From: a bacterium
Lineage (GTDB): Bacteria; Hydrogenedentota; Hydrogenedentia; Hydrogenedentiales; SLHB01
Direction of reading: 5' to 3'
NCBI GenBank assembly: GCA_024231375.1
Contig: JAAEQP010001430.1
Span: 1 to 34,630 of the forward strand
Length of the DNA: 34,630 nucleotides
Made by a program: the position numbers and the translations under genes. Of this stretch, positions 1-8,262 are shown piece by piece (position 1 is the stretch's first letter; every line of letters begins with the position of its first letter). Under the pieces are notes generated by a model. That model was not told the DNA's origin, did no database searches, and was given only the letters and a program-made list of their open reading frames with translations.

Positions 1-211
1 GCGGCTGCGGTTCGGCGAGTTGACGTTCTACGCCCCGTCGGGCTGGCAGCAGCGGCGCATGGACGAGACCCTGGCCTTCATCGCCAGCGGACAACTCGAC
101 ACGCTGGGCCTTATCACGCATCGGTTTCCCGTCGAACAGGCGGCGGACGCGTGGAAACTCATCGAAGAACGCACCGAACCGGTGCTTGGGGTGGTGCTGA
201 CCTGGAAGTAG
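1..211 (+). CDS. Zinc-type alcohol dehydrogenase (MDR family), C-terminal fragment
   Basis: Only the last 69 codons lie in the window; the open frame runs in from the left edge (frame of base 2) to the TAG at 209-211. The visible residues include LRFGELTFYAPSGW, then GLITHRFPVEQAADAWKLIE, the usual tail of medium-chain dehydrogenases, where a short beta strand follows the 'THRFPLEQAxEAF' helix. No catalytic or zinc residues are visible because they lie upstream of the window. The stop is 36 bp ahead of the next dehydrogenase on the same strand, so the two are probably co-transcribed. The exact substrate cannot be judged. The gene is partial because of the window boundary, not because of a visible lesion. 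Confidence 0.75.
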   Translation, partial: RLRFGELTFYAPSGWQQRRMDETLAFIASGQLDTLGLITHRFPVEQAADAWKLIEERTEPVLGVVLTWK

Positions 212-247
212 CCGCCGTTGCCAAGCGGCGGTCGTGAGGAGACGGGA

Positions 248-1213
248 ATGAAAGCCCTGCAAATCAATGCGCCGGGGGAAATCGAACTCAAGGATGTCGC
301 GGAGCCCGAAGCGGGACCCGGCGAGGTATTGGTGAAGGTGCTGGCCGTGACGACATGTCCACATTGGGACATGCATATTCTCGGCGGCGAGCCCATGTTC
401 CCCGGCATGAAGTTGGAATACCCGTACACCCTCGGCCAGCCGGGCCACGAAGCCTGCGGCGAGATCGTGGGGGTTGGCGATGGCGTGACAGGATTTGAGA
501 CCGGCCAGCGCGTATGCGTGTGGCGCGACCGCGGGCACGATGTGCAGGGTTGTTATGCCGAGTATGTGGCGGTGGACGCGGAGAGCGCGATCCCCGTGCC
601 CGACAGCTTGCCGCCCGAGGCCTGCGCGCCCCTCGAACTGGCCATGTGCATGAGCGCCCATGTCATGTTCGCGGAGCAGCTCGACGCCGTTGCGGGCAAG
701 CGCGTCGGCGTATTCGGACTTGGGCCGGCCGGTCTGGTGTGCATCCAGTTGGCCCGAGCGGCCGGAGCCACCGAGGTCGTGGGCGTAGACCCGGTCGAAT
801 CTCGACGCGCACTGGGGCAGGAACTGGGCGCGGCCATCGTCTTGGATCCCGCAAGCCCTGAGATGGACAACTTCCCCGCGCGAGGCGCTGACGGATGCCT
901 TTATTGCGCGTTCGACTGTGTGGGAATCCCGGCCGTGGTGCATCAGGCCATGTCGCTGACGACGGACCTGGTGGTGCTGTTCGCGGTTCAACGCGAACCG
1001 TACACCTTCGCTCCCCAATACTGGAGCCGGATGACGCTGGCGGGAGCCCGACCCCACACCCGCGAAGCTGCCGAATACGCAGCCGCGCGGCTTGCCTCGG
1101 GTGCGCTGAACATGGCGCCGATTGTTACACACACCATGCCCCTGACCGACTACGCGCGGGGTGTGGAGTTGCTGAAGAACCGCGAGGCGATTAAGGTGGC
1201 CTTCCTTCCCTAG
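248..1213 (+). CDS. Zinc-binding alcohol dehydrogenase (MDR superfamily)
   Basis: A 321-residue protein. I chose ATG 248 (MKALQINAPGEIELK) because GAGGAGACGGG lies just upstream; an in-frame TTG at 218 is less likely. The N-terminal GroES-like domain has the zinc-site signature TTCPHWD followed by GHEACGEIVGVGDG. The Rossmann domain carries the nucleotide-binding stretch GVFGLGPAGLVCIQLARAAG at roughly residues 150-170. The four-cysteine structural zinc loop of classic alcohol dehydrogenases is not evident. The family oxidises alcohols, polyols or sugars with NAD(P); the substrate here is unknown. The preceding dehydrogenase fragment and the downstream sodium:solute symporter suggest uptake and oxidation of a small polyol or sugar acid. 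The last 28 codons and the trailer are duplicated at 3628-3740. Confidence 0.88.
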   Translation: MKALQINAPGEIELKDVAEPEAGPGEVLVKVLAVTTCPHWDMHILGGEPMFPGMKLEYPYTLGQPGHEACGEIVGVGDGVTGFETGQRVCVWRDRGHDVQGCYAEYVAVDAESAIPVPDSLPPEACAPLELAMCMSAHVMFAEQLDAVAGKRVGVFGLGPAGLVCIQLARAAGATEVVGVDPVESRRALGQELGAAIVLDPASPEMDNFPARGADGCLYCAFDCVGIPAVVHQAMSLTTDLVVLFAVQREPYTFAPQYWSRMTLAGARPHTREAAEYAAARLASGALNMAPIVTHTMPLTDYARGVELLKNREAIKVAFLP

Positions 1214-1238
1214 GAACCGGTCGGCCTTTCGTTCTCGA
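1126..1238 (+). repeat. Left copy of 113-bp direct repeat (dehydrogenase 3' end plus trailer)
   Basis: This covers the last codons of the dehydrogenase, its TAG stop and 25 bp of trailer. It matches 3628-3740 at 110 of 113 positions with no gaps (constant offset 2502). Two of the three differences fall at third codon positions; the third changes Thr to Ser. The trailer holds an imperfect hairpin (GGCC ... TTCC-CTA-GGAA ... GGCC) followed by TTTCGTTCT that may be a weak terminator. Together with the right copy it brackets the HEAT-repeat gene. Confidence 0.95.
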
Positions 1239-1321
1239 GTAATGCTGACCCGAAGCGCCGATGCGTGGCGGACATGCGCCGGGTGTGTCCCCAAGGGCGT
1301 TGGCATGGGGAGGACGTGTCC

Positions 1322-3613
1322 ATGCTCCTGCCAAAGCAGTCAAGGCTGCGAGCCAAGGTACGAACGGGAAACAGCCACGAGTGTGTTCAAGCGGCAAAGA
1401 AGCTGGGGGAACACGGGGATTACCGAGCAGTAGTGGACCTTCTCACGGCCACGCAGAGCGAAGACCGGTACGTTGCGGTGAATACCGCGAATGCCACCCG
1501 TGCCATCTGCAGGAGGGAGAAAGGCCCAAAGGCGCTGCAGAGAATCCTGCCGGAGTTGACACTCGCTCTTGCCAAGTGCAACACCTACGTCAGCGATAGT
1601 CTCCGCTCGACGTTGGACGAGATCGACTCGAACTGGGCACAGGCAGATGCGGCTAAGGAAGCGGTACCGGCCCTCGTGGAAATGCTTGGCAGCGATGAAC
1701 CCGGGTCTCGTGCTAGGGCCGCGGAACTCCTTGGACTGCTGAGGGACACGCGATCCGGTGCAGCCCTCGTGGCCGCACTGAGGAATACGAACCCCTATGT
1801 GCGCGCAACCGTCGCGGCCGCTCTGGGGGAACTCGGTGATCCCCGGGCTGGCGCGGCCCTCGTCGCTGCGCTGAAGGATGGCGATACCGGCATGCGTAGC
1901 GCAGGGGCGTCCGCTCTGGGCAAACTAGGCGATCCCCGGGCCGGCGCACCTCTGGTCGCCGCGCTGAAGGACAGGAACGCCGGGGTGCGTAGCGCCGCAG
2001 CGTCCGCCTTGGGGGAACTCGGCGATCCCCGGGCCACCGCGCCCCTCGTCGCAGCGCTGGAAAGTAAGGAGGCCAGCGTGCGCGGCGCCGCAGCGACCGC
2101 TCTGGGAAGACTAGGTGACCTTCGCGCGATCGAGGCCCTTGTGCTGAGATTGGCTGACGCGGGGTGCGGCGATGCCGCCTTGGCGGCGTTGCAGCAGATG
2201 GATTCCAACTGGGCTCAGTCACGGGATGCCCGGAGAGGCGTGTCGGTATTGGCGGCAGCGCTCGTGGACACGTACTCCTCAGTCAGGGATAGGGCCTTGG
2301 ATGCCTTGCAGCAGATAGATCCGAACTGGGCTCGGTCCGATGCTGCTCGGGAGGCACTACCGGAAATCATCTCCGCTCTGGGTGACGCCTTCAGTGGCGA
2401 AGCGGCCACCGAGGCCCTCGCAATGCTGGGTGATCGCCGAGCTATCGGGCCTCTCGTGCTGGCTCTTAGCGACTACGTAGCGAAGGAAGCGGCGCTGAAA
2501 GCACTGAAGCGAATCGACAGTCATTGGGAGACATCCGATGAGGCGAAGTCAACGATTCCCGATCTCGTCGGCCTCATCGGCCGCCCGAGCGCCCCAACGA
2601 GAGCACTGGAGGTGTTGGACGAATTGGATGCGACGTGGATGGAGTCAGAGGCGGCGAAATCGGCCGTGCCCAGACTCACAGGAATCCTTCTCGACGAAGG
2701 CTGCAAACCACGGCGCAAGATGCAGGTACTGAAGGCCCTGGCCGGGATCGACCCTGACTGGACGCGCTCGTGCAGATCGGAGGACGTTCTCACCAGCCTA
2801 GTACCCATCCTGCAGGACAAGGACGATGCGACGCGATCTGACAAGAGCGAAGTGGCGAAGGCATTGGGAGCGTTGGCATGTCCACGGGCGATCGCCGATC
2901 TTGCGGTAGCCCTGGCTCATGGGCCTTACTATGGATACGACCGGGAAGTGATAGGCGGGGCATTGCAGCAGATTAGGCCGGACTGGGCACAGTCTGAAGA
3001 GGCGAGAGACGCCCTACCCCGGCTGGTCAAGGCGCTCATGGATCGGGTGGACTCCACGAAGAAGTTTGCTGTGGAGGCGCTTGAACAGATCTACCCTGAC
3101 TGGGTGGCCTCAAAGATAGCCCGATCTACATTTCCCGAGTTGGCCAGGATGGAGGAGAAGGCCTCACCGGATGCTCGACAAGCGGCGGCGGACGTGCTGC
3201 GAACAATCGTGCCGAACAGAGGCATCAGTGAGCGAGTGGACACCTTCTTGATGAATGCGGATGCCGAGAGGCAGGGCAACAGAACGGAGGTTCTTGACCT
3301 GACCTCAACTCCGCTCAGCCGATCCTCGCTGGCCGTCCATGAGTACCTGTGCCGGGAGCACTACTCCAAGACCATTGGGCGGCACCTCAAGTGGCCGCCG
3401 CTTGACCCAACGTTTCTTGCCGGATTCGAGTCTATGGAGAACAAAGCGCGCGACCAAGGGGTCGTGATGCTGACCACATCGGAGCGGTTCGCGCGCATCG
3501 AGGTCTTCAAGCAGCTCAGCGGGCTGGGCCTCATTCACTGGGAAGATGGTGGTCACAGTACCCCTCGTTTGACGGACGTTGGCCGTCGCACCAAGATAAG
3601 GCTTGTGAGATAG
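1322..3613 (+). CDS. Large HEAT / PBS-lyase-like repeat protein, probable insertion cargo
   Basis: A 763-residue cytoplasmic-looking protein without signal peptide or membrane segment. ATG 1322 is preceded by GGGGAGG with good spacing; GTG 1316 and an ATG at 1265 are alternative starts. From about residue 155 to 280 there are at least four classic 31-residue HEAT units of the type VRxAAAxALGxLGDPRAxxPL. Eight copies of a second motif, D(P/S)xW-xxS-xxAxxAxPxL, are scattered from about residue 100 to 590. The last ~110 residues are not repeats and may form a small globular, possibly winged-helix, domain (YSKTIGRHLKWPPLDPTF and FKQLSGLGLIHWEDGG). HEAT solenoids bind proteins or nucleic acids; no catalytic residues are recognisable. 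The gene sits between a dehydrogenase and a transporter and is flanked by a 113-bp direct repeat, so it looks inserted. Confidence 0.85.
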   Translation: MLLPKQSRLRAKVRTGNSHECVQAAKKLGEHGDYRAVVDLLTATQSEDRYVAVNTANATRAICRREKGPKALQRILPELTLALAKCNTYVSDSLRSTLDEIDSNWAQADAAKEAVPALVEMLGSDEPGSRARAAELLGLLRDTRSGAALVAALRNTNPYVRATVAAALGELGDPRAGAALVAALKDGDTGMRSAGASALGKLGDPRAGAPLVAALKDRNAGVRSAAASALGELGDPRATAPLVAALESKEASVRGAAATALGRLGDLRAIEALVLRLADAGCGDAALAALQQMDSNWAQSRDARRGVSVLAAALVDTYSSVRDRALDALQQIDPNWARSDAAREALPEIISALGDAFSGEAATEALAMLGDRRAIGPLVLALSDYVAKEAALKALKRIDSHWETSDEAKSTIPDLVGLIGRPSAPTRALEVLDELDATWMESEAAKSAVPRLTGILLDEGCKPRRKMQVLKALAGIDPDWTRSCRSEDVLTSLVPILQDKDDATRSDKSEVAKALGALACPRAIADLAVALAHGPYYGYDREVIGGALQQIRPDWAQSEEARDALPRLVKALMDRVDSTKKFAVEALEQIYPDWVASKIARSTFPELARMEEKASPDARQAAADVLRTIVPNRGISERVDTFLMNADAERQGNRTEVLDLTSTPLSRSSLAVHEYLCREHYSKTIGRHLKWPPLDPTFLAGFESMENKARDQGVVMLTTSERFARIEVFKQLSGLGLIHWEDGGHSTPRLTDVGRRTKIRLVR
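1795..2160 (+). repeat. 93-bp in-gene tandem repeat coding HEAT units
   Basis: The block around GATCCCCGGGC recurs at 1838, 1931 and 2024, a period of exactly 93 bp (31 codons). DNA identity between units is high, which suggests recent internal duplication of HEAT units. A fourth, more diverged unit follows near 2110. It lies wholly inside the HEAT-repeat gene. Confidence 0.85.
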
Positions 3614-3627
3614 ACAAACGACCGATG

Positions 3628-3740
3628 TACACACACCATGCCCCTGAGCGACTACGCACGGGGCGTGGAGTTGCTGAAGAACCGCGAGGCGATTAAGGTG
3701 GCCTTCCTTCCCTAGGAACCGGTCGGCCTTTCGTTCTCGA
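3628..3740 (+). repeat. Right copy of 113-bp direct repeat, orphan dehydrogenase tail
   Basis: This repeats 1126-1238 at 110 of 113 positions but is not attached to a dehydrogenase gene. It begins 15 bp after the stop of the HEAT-repeat gene and still encodes the dehydrogenase tail through its TAG stop. The sequence after it leads directly into the ribosome binding site of the symporter. The right copy therefore probably marks the ancestral dehydrogenase-symporter junction, and the 2.5 kb between the copies is extra DNA. Confidence 0.95.
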
Positions 3741-3768
3741 ATACTGTCAACGCAGGAGATTCTGACCG

Positions 3769-5949
3769 ATGCACTTGGTCGACTGGGCAATCGTTGTATG
3801 CATGCTGATTTTCATGACGGCCGCTGCCATAGGCACCAAGCGGTATATGCGCGGGGTGGCCGACTTCCTGGCGGCCAACCGGTGCGGCGGCCGGTACATC
3901 CTAAGCATTTCCGACGGAATCGCGGGTCTGGGCGCGATCTCGCTGGTGGGCATGTTCGAGATGTACTACAACAACGGATTCCCCGCGGCATGGTGGGCGG
4001 GGATGATGGGGCCCATCGGGGCCGTCATCACGCTGTCGGGCTGGGTGATCTACCGATACCGTCAGACGCGAGCCATGACGCTGGGCCAGTTCTTCGAGAT
4101 CCGCTATAGCAAGGGATTCCGAATCTACGCGGGAACGCTCTGCTGGGTGTCGGGCATCCTGAACTTCGGTATCTTCCCGGCGGTCGGCGCGCGGTTCTTC
4201 CTTTACTACTGCGGACTTCCGCCCATGGAGGTGGAACTCTGGAGCGGCTACTCCATTTCCATCACCTTCGCGCTCATTATGATCATTTTGCTCGCCATTT
4301 CGCTGTATTTCACGTTTCTCGGCGGCCAGGTCGCCGTGATTGTGACCGACTTCTTCCAGGGCATCTTCTGCAATATCATGTTTGTGATCCTGCTGGTTGC
4401 CCTGTTCGTCTCGTTCAGTTGGGACGGCATCGTCGATGCGTTGATGCAGGCGCCGGCCGAGCAATCCATGATTCATCCCTTCCACACCAGTGAGTCCAAA
4501 GACTTCAACGTGTGGTACTTCCTCATCGGCGCCTTTGGATTGGTCTATGGAGCGATGTCGTGGCAGGGCAACCAGGCCTACTACTGTTCGGCCAAGAGCC
4601 CGCACGAGGCGCGCATGGCGCGGGTCATGGGCACGTGGCGCGGCATTACCCAGATGATTCTCATCATCATGCTTCCACTGTGTGCGTACGCGCTGATGCA
4701 CCACCCGGACTACGCCGCCCGTGCGGCGAGCGTCCAGGAAGGAATCGCGAGCATTGGGTCCGAGCAACTGCAGGGACAGCTCACCGTACCCATCTCATTG
4801 CGCCACATGTTCCCCATCGGCCTGATGGGCGGGTTCTGTGCGGTTATGCTGGCGGCATTCATCAGCACCCACGACACGTACCTGCACTCATGGGGCAGCC
4901 TGTTCATCCAGGACGTGGTGCTGCCCTTCCGAAAGAACCCCTTCACGCCGGAAGGCCATGTCAAACTGCTGCGTTGGTCCATTTTCGGTGTGGCGGTGTT
5001 CATCTTCCTGTTCAGCCTCTTCTTCCCGCAGAACGAGTTCATTCTCATGTTCTTCGCCGCAACGGGCACGATCTTCCTTGGTGGAGCGGGCGCCGCGATT
5101 GTGGGCGGACTCTACTGGAAGCGAGGCACCACGGCGGCTGCGTACACGGCCATGTCGAACGGTCTCATTTTGGCCATCGGTGGCTTGGCCATCCGAGACC
5201 ACGTCGGCAAAGAGTACGTGATGGACGGCGTGGGTCTGAGTTGGTGGGTCTGGGTCTATGCGGGGTGCATTCTTCTGTTCGGCTTGCTGTTCGCACGGCG
5301 CAAGGTAACGGCCATCATCGCCGCGCTGACACTGGGTGGGGTTGGCCTGCTGCTGCGCCAGTTCGTCGGCGTGGACGCGCCTCATTCCCTCGTCGAGGGG
5401 TACATACCCGATCCCCAGAAGGTGTTCATGATGGCCATGGGCAGTTCGAGCGTGCTCTACATCCTGGTGTCGTTCCTGGGACAGAAGGGCGCGTTCAACA
5501 TGGACCGCATGCTGCACCGGGGCGAGTACGCCGTACAAACCGATGTGGTGGCAGGGACCAGGAAGCCCGTGAGCCTTCTGAATCGGGTCTTCGGGATTGG
5601 CGAAGAGTTCTCGCGAGGCGATAAGATCATCTACATCGCCACCATCGCGTGGATGGCCCTCTGGTCGGGCGTGTTCATAATCGGCACGATCTACAACCTG
5701 CTCTACGACGTTCCGGTCGAATCGTGGGCACAGTATTGGCGGTTCTACGTAACGCTTTGCCTCATACTCGGCACCTGCACTACGGCGTGGTTCGTGGTGG
5801 GCGGTCTACGCGACATCAAAGAGATGTTCCGGCTTCTCCGGGAAAGGGTCCAGAACGACGCAGACGACGGCACGGTGGTCGATCACCACAGCTTGGCCGA
5901 CGACGCGCCGGCTGTCACGCAGGAAGCACCCGAAGAATCTCAGCAATAG
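3769..5949 (+). CDS. Sodium:solute symporter (SSS family)
   Basis: A 726-residue integral membrane protein; ATG 3769 follows AGGAGA at good spacing. The N-terminus WAIVVCMLIFMTAAAIGTK is the usual first helix, followed by the RYMRGVADFLAANR loop typical of the family. More than ten further hydrophobic helices follow, with the conserved VTDFFQGIF segment and the late helix around ATGTIFLGGAGAAIVGGLYW. The family couples Na+ influx to uptake of sugars, polyols, amino acids or carboxylates. Typical members have 480-600 residues; here about 130 extra residues add two more helices and a charged Asp/Glu-rich tail. It probably supplies substrate for the upstream dehydrogenases. Its 3' end overlaps the end of the convergent secretion-ATPase gene by 35 bp. 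Confidence 0.92.
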   Translation: MHLVDWAIVVCMLIFMTAAAIGTKRYMRGVADFLAANRCGGRYILSISDGIAGLGAISLVGMFEMYYNNGFPAAWWAGMMGPIGAVITLSGWVIYRYRQTRAMTLGQFFEIRYSKGFRIYAGTLCWVSGILNFGIFPAVGARFFLYYCGLPPMEVELWSGYSISITFALIMIILLAISLYFTFLGGQVAVIVTDFFQGIFCNIMFVILLVALFVSFSWDGIVDALMQAPAEQSMIHPFHTSESKDFNVWYFLIGAFGLVYGAMSWQGNQAYYCSAKSPHEARMARVMGTWRGITQMILIIMLPLCAYALMHHPDYAARAASVQEGIASIGSEQLQGQLTVPISLRHMFPIGLMGGFCAVMLAAFISTHDTYLHSWGSLFIQDVVLPFRKNPFTPEGHVKLLRWSIFGVAVFIFLFSLFFPQNEFILMFFAATGTIFLGGAGAAIVGGLYWKRGTTAAAYTAMSNGLILAIGGLAIRDHVGKEYVMDGVGLSWWVWVYAGCILLFGLLFARRKVTAIIAALTLGGVGLLLRQFVGVDAPHSLVEGYIPDPQKVFMMAMGSSSVLYILVSFLGQKGAFNMDRMLHRGEYAVQTDVVAGTRKPVSLLNRVFGIGEEFSRGDKIIYIATIAWMALWSGVFIIGTIYNLLYDVPVESWAQYWRFYVTLCLILGTCTTAWFVVGGLRDIKEMFRLLRERVQNDADDGTVVDHHSLADDAPAVTQEAPEESQQ

Positions 5950-7744
5950 ACGTCGTGCCTTCAGCTGCCAGGATGAGCGCGCGGTCGAGAAGAGACTCCA
6001 TGCCTGATGCCGCCGCGGCCTCCTCGATGGCCGGGAGATCCGAGTCGGACTGAACCGCCCCGCGGATGGCGTCGTTCATCAGCAGGATATCGTAGACCGC
6101 CGTGCGTTCACGGTATCCCGTGCCGCTGCATGAAGGGCAGCCTTTGGGCGCATGGAATGTGGCATCCTTCCGCCCTCGGATGAACCGGGTGACTCGCTCG
6201 GGAAGCAACTTCACGTTGGGTTTGTCCGGTTGGCGGCATTCCGCGCATAGCTTGCGCAGAAGACGCGTTGACACGGCGGCCGCGACGGTCGCATTCAGCG
6301 TGAACGGTTCGACCCCAATATCCAGCAATCGCCTCAGCGCGGCAGGGGACGAGGACGCATGAGTTGTGGTCAGCACCAGATGGCCCGTCATGGCAAGTAC
6401 AAGAGACAGATCGATGGTTTCCTTGCCGCGCAATTCACCAACCATCACCACGTCCGGGTCATGGCACAGAATCGAGCGCACAGCCACGGGATAGGTGAAC
6501 CCGGTGCGGGGGGACACCTGGAGATGGGTCACATGGTCGAGTTCGTACTCGACGGGTTCCTCGACGGTCATGACGTTGTTCGCCTGACGGTCCATCTCCC
6601 CAAGCATGCTGTATAGGAGCGTCGTCTTGCCGGAACCGACCGGGCCGTTCACGATAATGGCCCCGCATGGGCGATGGCACAAGTCGCGCATGGTCTGGAC
6701 TTGGTCGGGGTGTAGTAGCGCGTCGAGGCCGGGCAGTGCCCACTTCGACCGGTCGAGTATGCGCAGGGTCACGCGCTCGCCGCGAATGCTGGGCACGGTG
6801 GCCATGCGGAAATCGTAGGTCTTCCCCTGCGATTCCATTATCAACCGGCCCTGCTGAGGCGCCTGGTGCTCGGCGACATCCATGCCGCACATGAGCTTCA
6901 GCTTGCCCACCAGGGCCACGTACGCCTTCTCGGGCGGTGGGTCCTGCTCGTGCAACACGCCGTCCACGCGCATCCGGACGCGTCCGCGCCCATCCTTGGT
7001 GGGTTCGAGATGGATGTCGCTGGCACGCTTCTCCCCGGCGCGCAAGAGCAAGTTCGTGATCCAGGCCTGTAGGCCTTCGCCGTCCTGAGCCGACTCCGTC
7101 GCGCATTCCAGCGACGCCACGCCTCCCGTGCGCATGGCGTCCGCGATACGGGCCGCAGCCTTGTCGAGTACACCGTCACGCTCCCCGGACAGAACGGTGG
7201 CCACAACTTCCGGGGGGAACACGTCGCCAAAGACCCGCATGGCATCGGAGAGGCATTTGCCTTCCGAGACGGAAGCTCTCAATCCGGCCGTTGCCGTCCG
7301 AAGGGCCGGATCGGGCGCCTGCTCCTCCAACACGGCAAGAAGGTCCACCATGGGTACGCCGCCGGACGCCATCAGCGCGAACATGCTCCAATAGGTGGCC
7401 TCGGGACAAGTGTCTGCGTCGACGGTGCCCGGCACAGGGCACGCGCCATCGTCCAACCCCCGGGCGATGGACTGGGCCGCCACATCCGCCAGTCCACCGA
7501 CCTCGCCTGCGCGGATCGTGGCCGCCATGACGCCCGAGAAGGCCTCGGGAAAGGACCGGATGGCATCGTTGAGCGTACGCCCTTCGTTGACGGCATCCAG
7601 AACACCGTCGACGGCCGCGCGGAGATGGGTCTCGTCGACGGTCTCCCCAGCCTGCTCCAACGCCGCGGCGAGAGGCGTCCCTTCCGAAAGCCGGTCGGCG
7701 AGAGCGCGCCAGAATGCGCGGTGTTGTTCAGTTCGTGCGTCCAT
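5915..7744 (-). CDS. Fusion of two GspF-like cytoplasmic domains with a GspE/PilB-type secretion ATPase
   Basis: A 609-residue soluble protein. I chose ATG 7744 (MDARTEQHRAF) because AAGGAGTG lies directly upstream; a longer frame starts at 7804. Residues ~10-95 and ~118-205 each resemble the cytoplasmic domain of the platform protein GspF/PilC: an 'EG-x-PL-x-ALE' helix, then 'EGRTLNDAIRSFPEAFS' and 'IRAGEVGGL' in the first, and 'EGKCLSDAM...FPPEV' and 'LSGERDGVL' in the second. Neither has GspF membrane helices. Residues ~225-600 are the ATPase: SDIHLEP at 242, Walker A GPVGSGKT at 367-374, Walker B region DPDVVMVGELRGKET (GELRG rather than the usual GEIRD), and a zinc site with Cys 500, 503, 536 and 539. 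The usual GspE N-terminal domain is absent. Such ATPases power type IV pilus or type II secretion assembly. The gene follows an ECF sigma/anti-sigma pair by 56 bp. Confidence 0.9.
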   Translation of the reverse strand: MDARTEQHRAFWRALADRLSEGTPLAAALEQAGETVDETHLRAAVDGVLDAVNEGRTLNDAIRSFPEAFSGVMAATIRAGEVGGLADVAAQSIARGLDDGACPVPGTVDADTCPEATYWSMFALMASGGVPMVDLLAVLEEQAPDPALRTATAGLRASVSEGKCLSDAMRVFGDVFPPEVVATVLSGERDGVLDKAAARIADAMRTGGVASLECATESAQDGEGLQAWITNLLLRAGEKRASDIHLEPTKDGRGRVRMRVDGVLHEQDPPPEKAYVALVGKLKLMCGMDVAEHQAPQQGRLIMESQGKTYDFRMATVPSIRGERVTLRILDRSKWALPGLDALLHPDQVQTMRDLCHRPCGAIIVNGPVGSGKTTLLYSMLGEMDRQANNVMTVEEPVEYELDHVTHLQVSPRTGFTYPVAVRSILCHDPDVVMVGELRGKETIDLSLVLAMTGHLVLTTTHASSSPAALRRLLDIGVEPFTLNATVAAAVSTRLLRKLCAECRQPDKPNVKLLPERVTRFIRGRKDATFHAPKGCPSCSGTGYRERTAVYDILLMNDAIRGAVQSDSDLPAIEEAAAASGMESLLDRALILAAEGTTSIAEILRVLPA

Positions 7745-7800
7745 GAGAACACTCCTTCTTGTCGTCGTCGTGGGCGGGCACGGACCCACCCGGGTGATAC

Positions 7801-8262
7801 TCACACGCCGTCGAATACGAGTGGTTCGGTGCCGAACGCGGCCGCACGTTGCGCTCCTGTGCGATAGCGCTGTTCACGCTCCCCGATCCACTCGAGCAGC
7901 CTTGTCCGGCGAATCCGGACGCGTCCCGCGAACTCGAAACACGGCAGGTCCTCCAGGAAGGGCTCCAGATCGCTGGAGGGAATGCGCAGATAGCGCGCAA
8001 CGTCCTCGAGGGTCATGATTTCGGGTGCGGGCCGGGAATTGAGTTCCTCGGCAATCGCACGCCATACCGATGCCGCGATGCGGTCGGGCACCGGCGATGC
8101 CGCGGCCTCGCGCAATGCGGCGTCCGCGCGGCGGAGCCCGTCCAATCGGGTCTGGCATGAGCCGCACGCCTCGACATGAGCGCGTACCGACCGCGCTTCC
8201 TCGGGGTCACAATCGCCCGCCGCATAGCGCGACAGCATCTCATCCTGAATGCACCGGGTCAT
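7801..8262 (-). CDS. Anti-sigma factor: zinc-finger (zf-HC2) plus helix-turn-helix domain
   Basis: A 153-residue protein whose ATG overlaps the sigma-factor stop in an ATGA quartet (8259-8262), so the two are translationally coupled. The N-terminus has the anti-sigma zinc-binding pattern AHVEACGSCQTRL (HxxxCxxC), which sequesters ECF sigma factors. The second half (about 82-130: MTLEDVARYLRIPSSDLEPF, then GRVRIRRTRLLEWIG) resembles the excisionase/MerR-like HTH_17 domain, including the 'G-x-x-R-I-R-R-x-x-L' wing. No transmembrane helix is present, so this would be a soluble anti-sigma factor, possibly with its own DNA contact. The domain pairing is unusual. It lies directly upstream of the secretion-ATPase fusion. 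Confidence 0.82.
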   Translation of the reverse strand: MTRCIQDEMLSRYAAGDCDPEEARSVRAHVEACGSCQTRLDGLRRADAALREAAASPVPDRIAASVWRAIAEELNSRPAPEIMTLEDVARYLRIPSSDLEPFLEDLPCFEFAGRVRIRRTRLLEWIGEREQRYRTGAQRAAAFGTEPLVFDGV

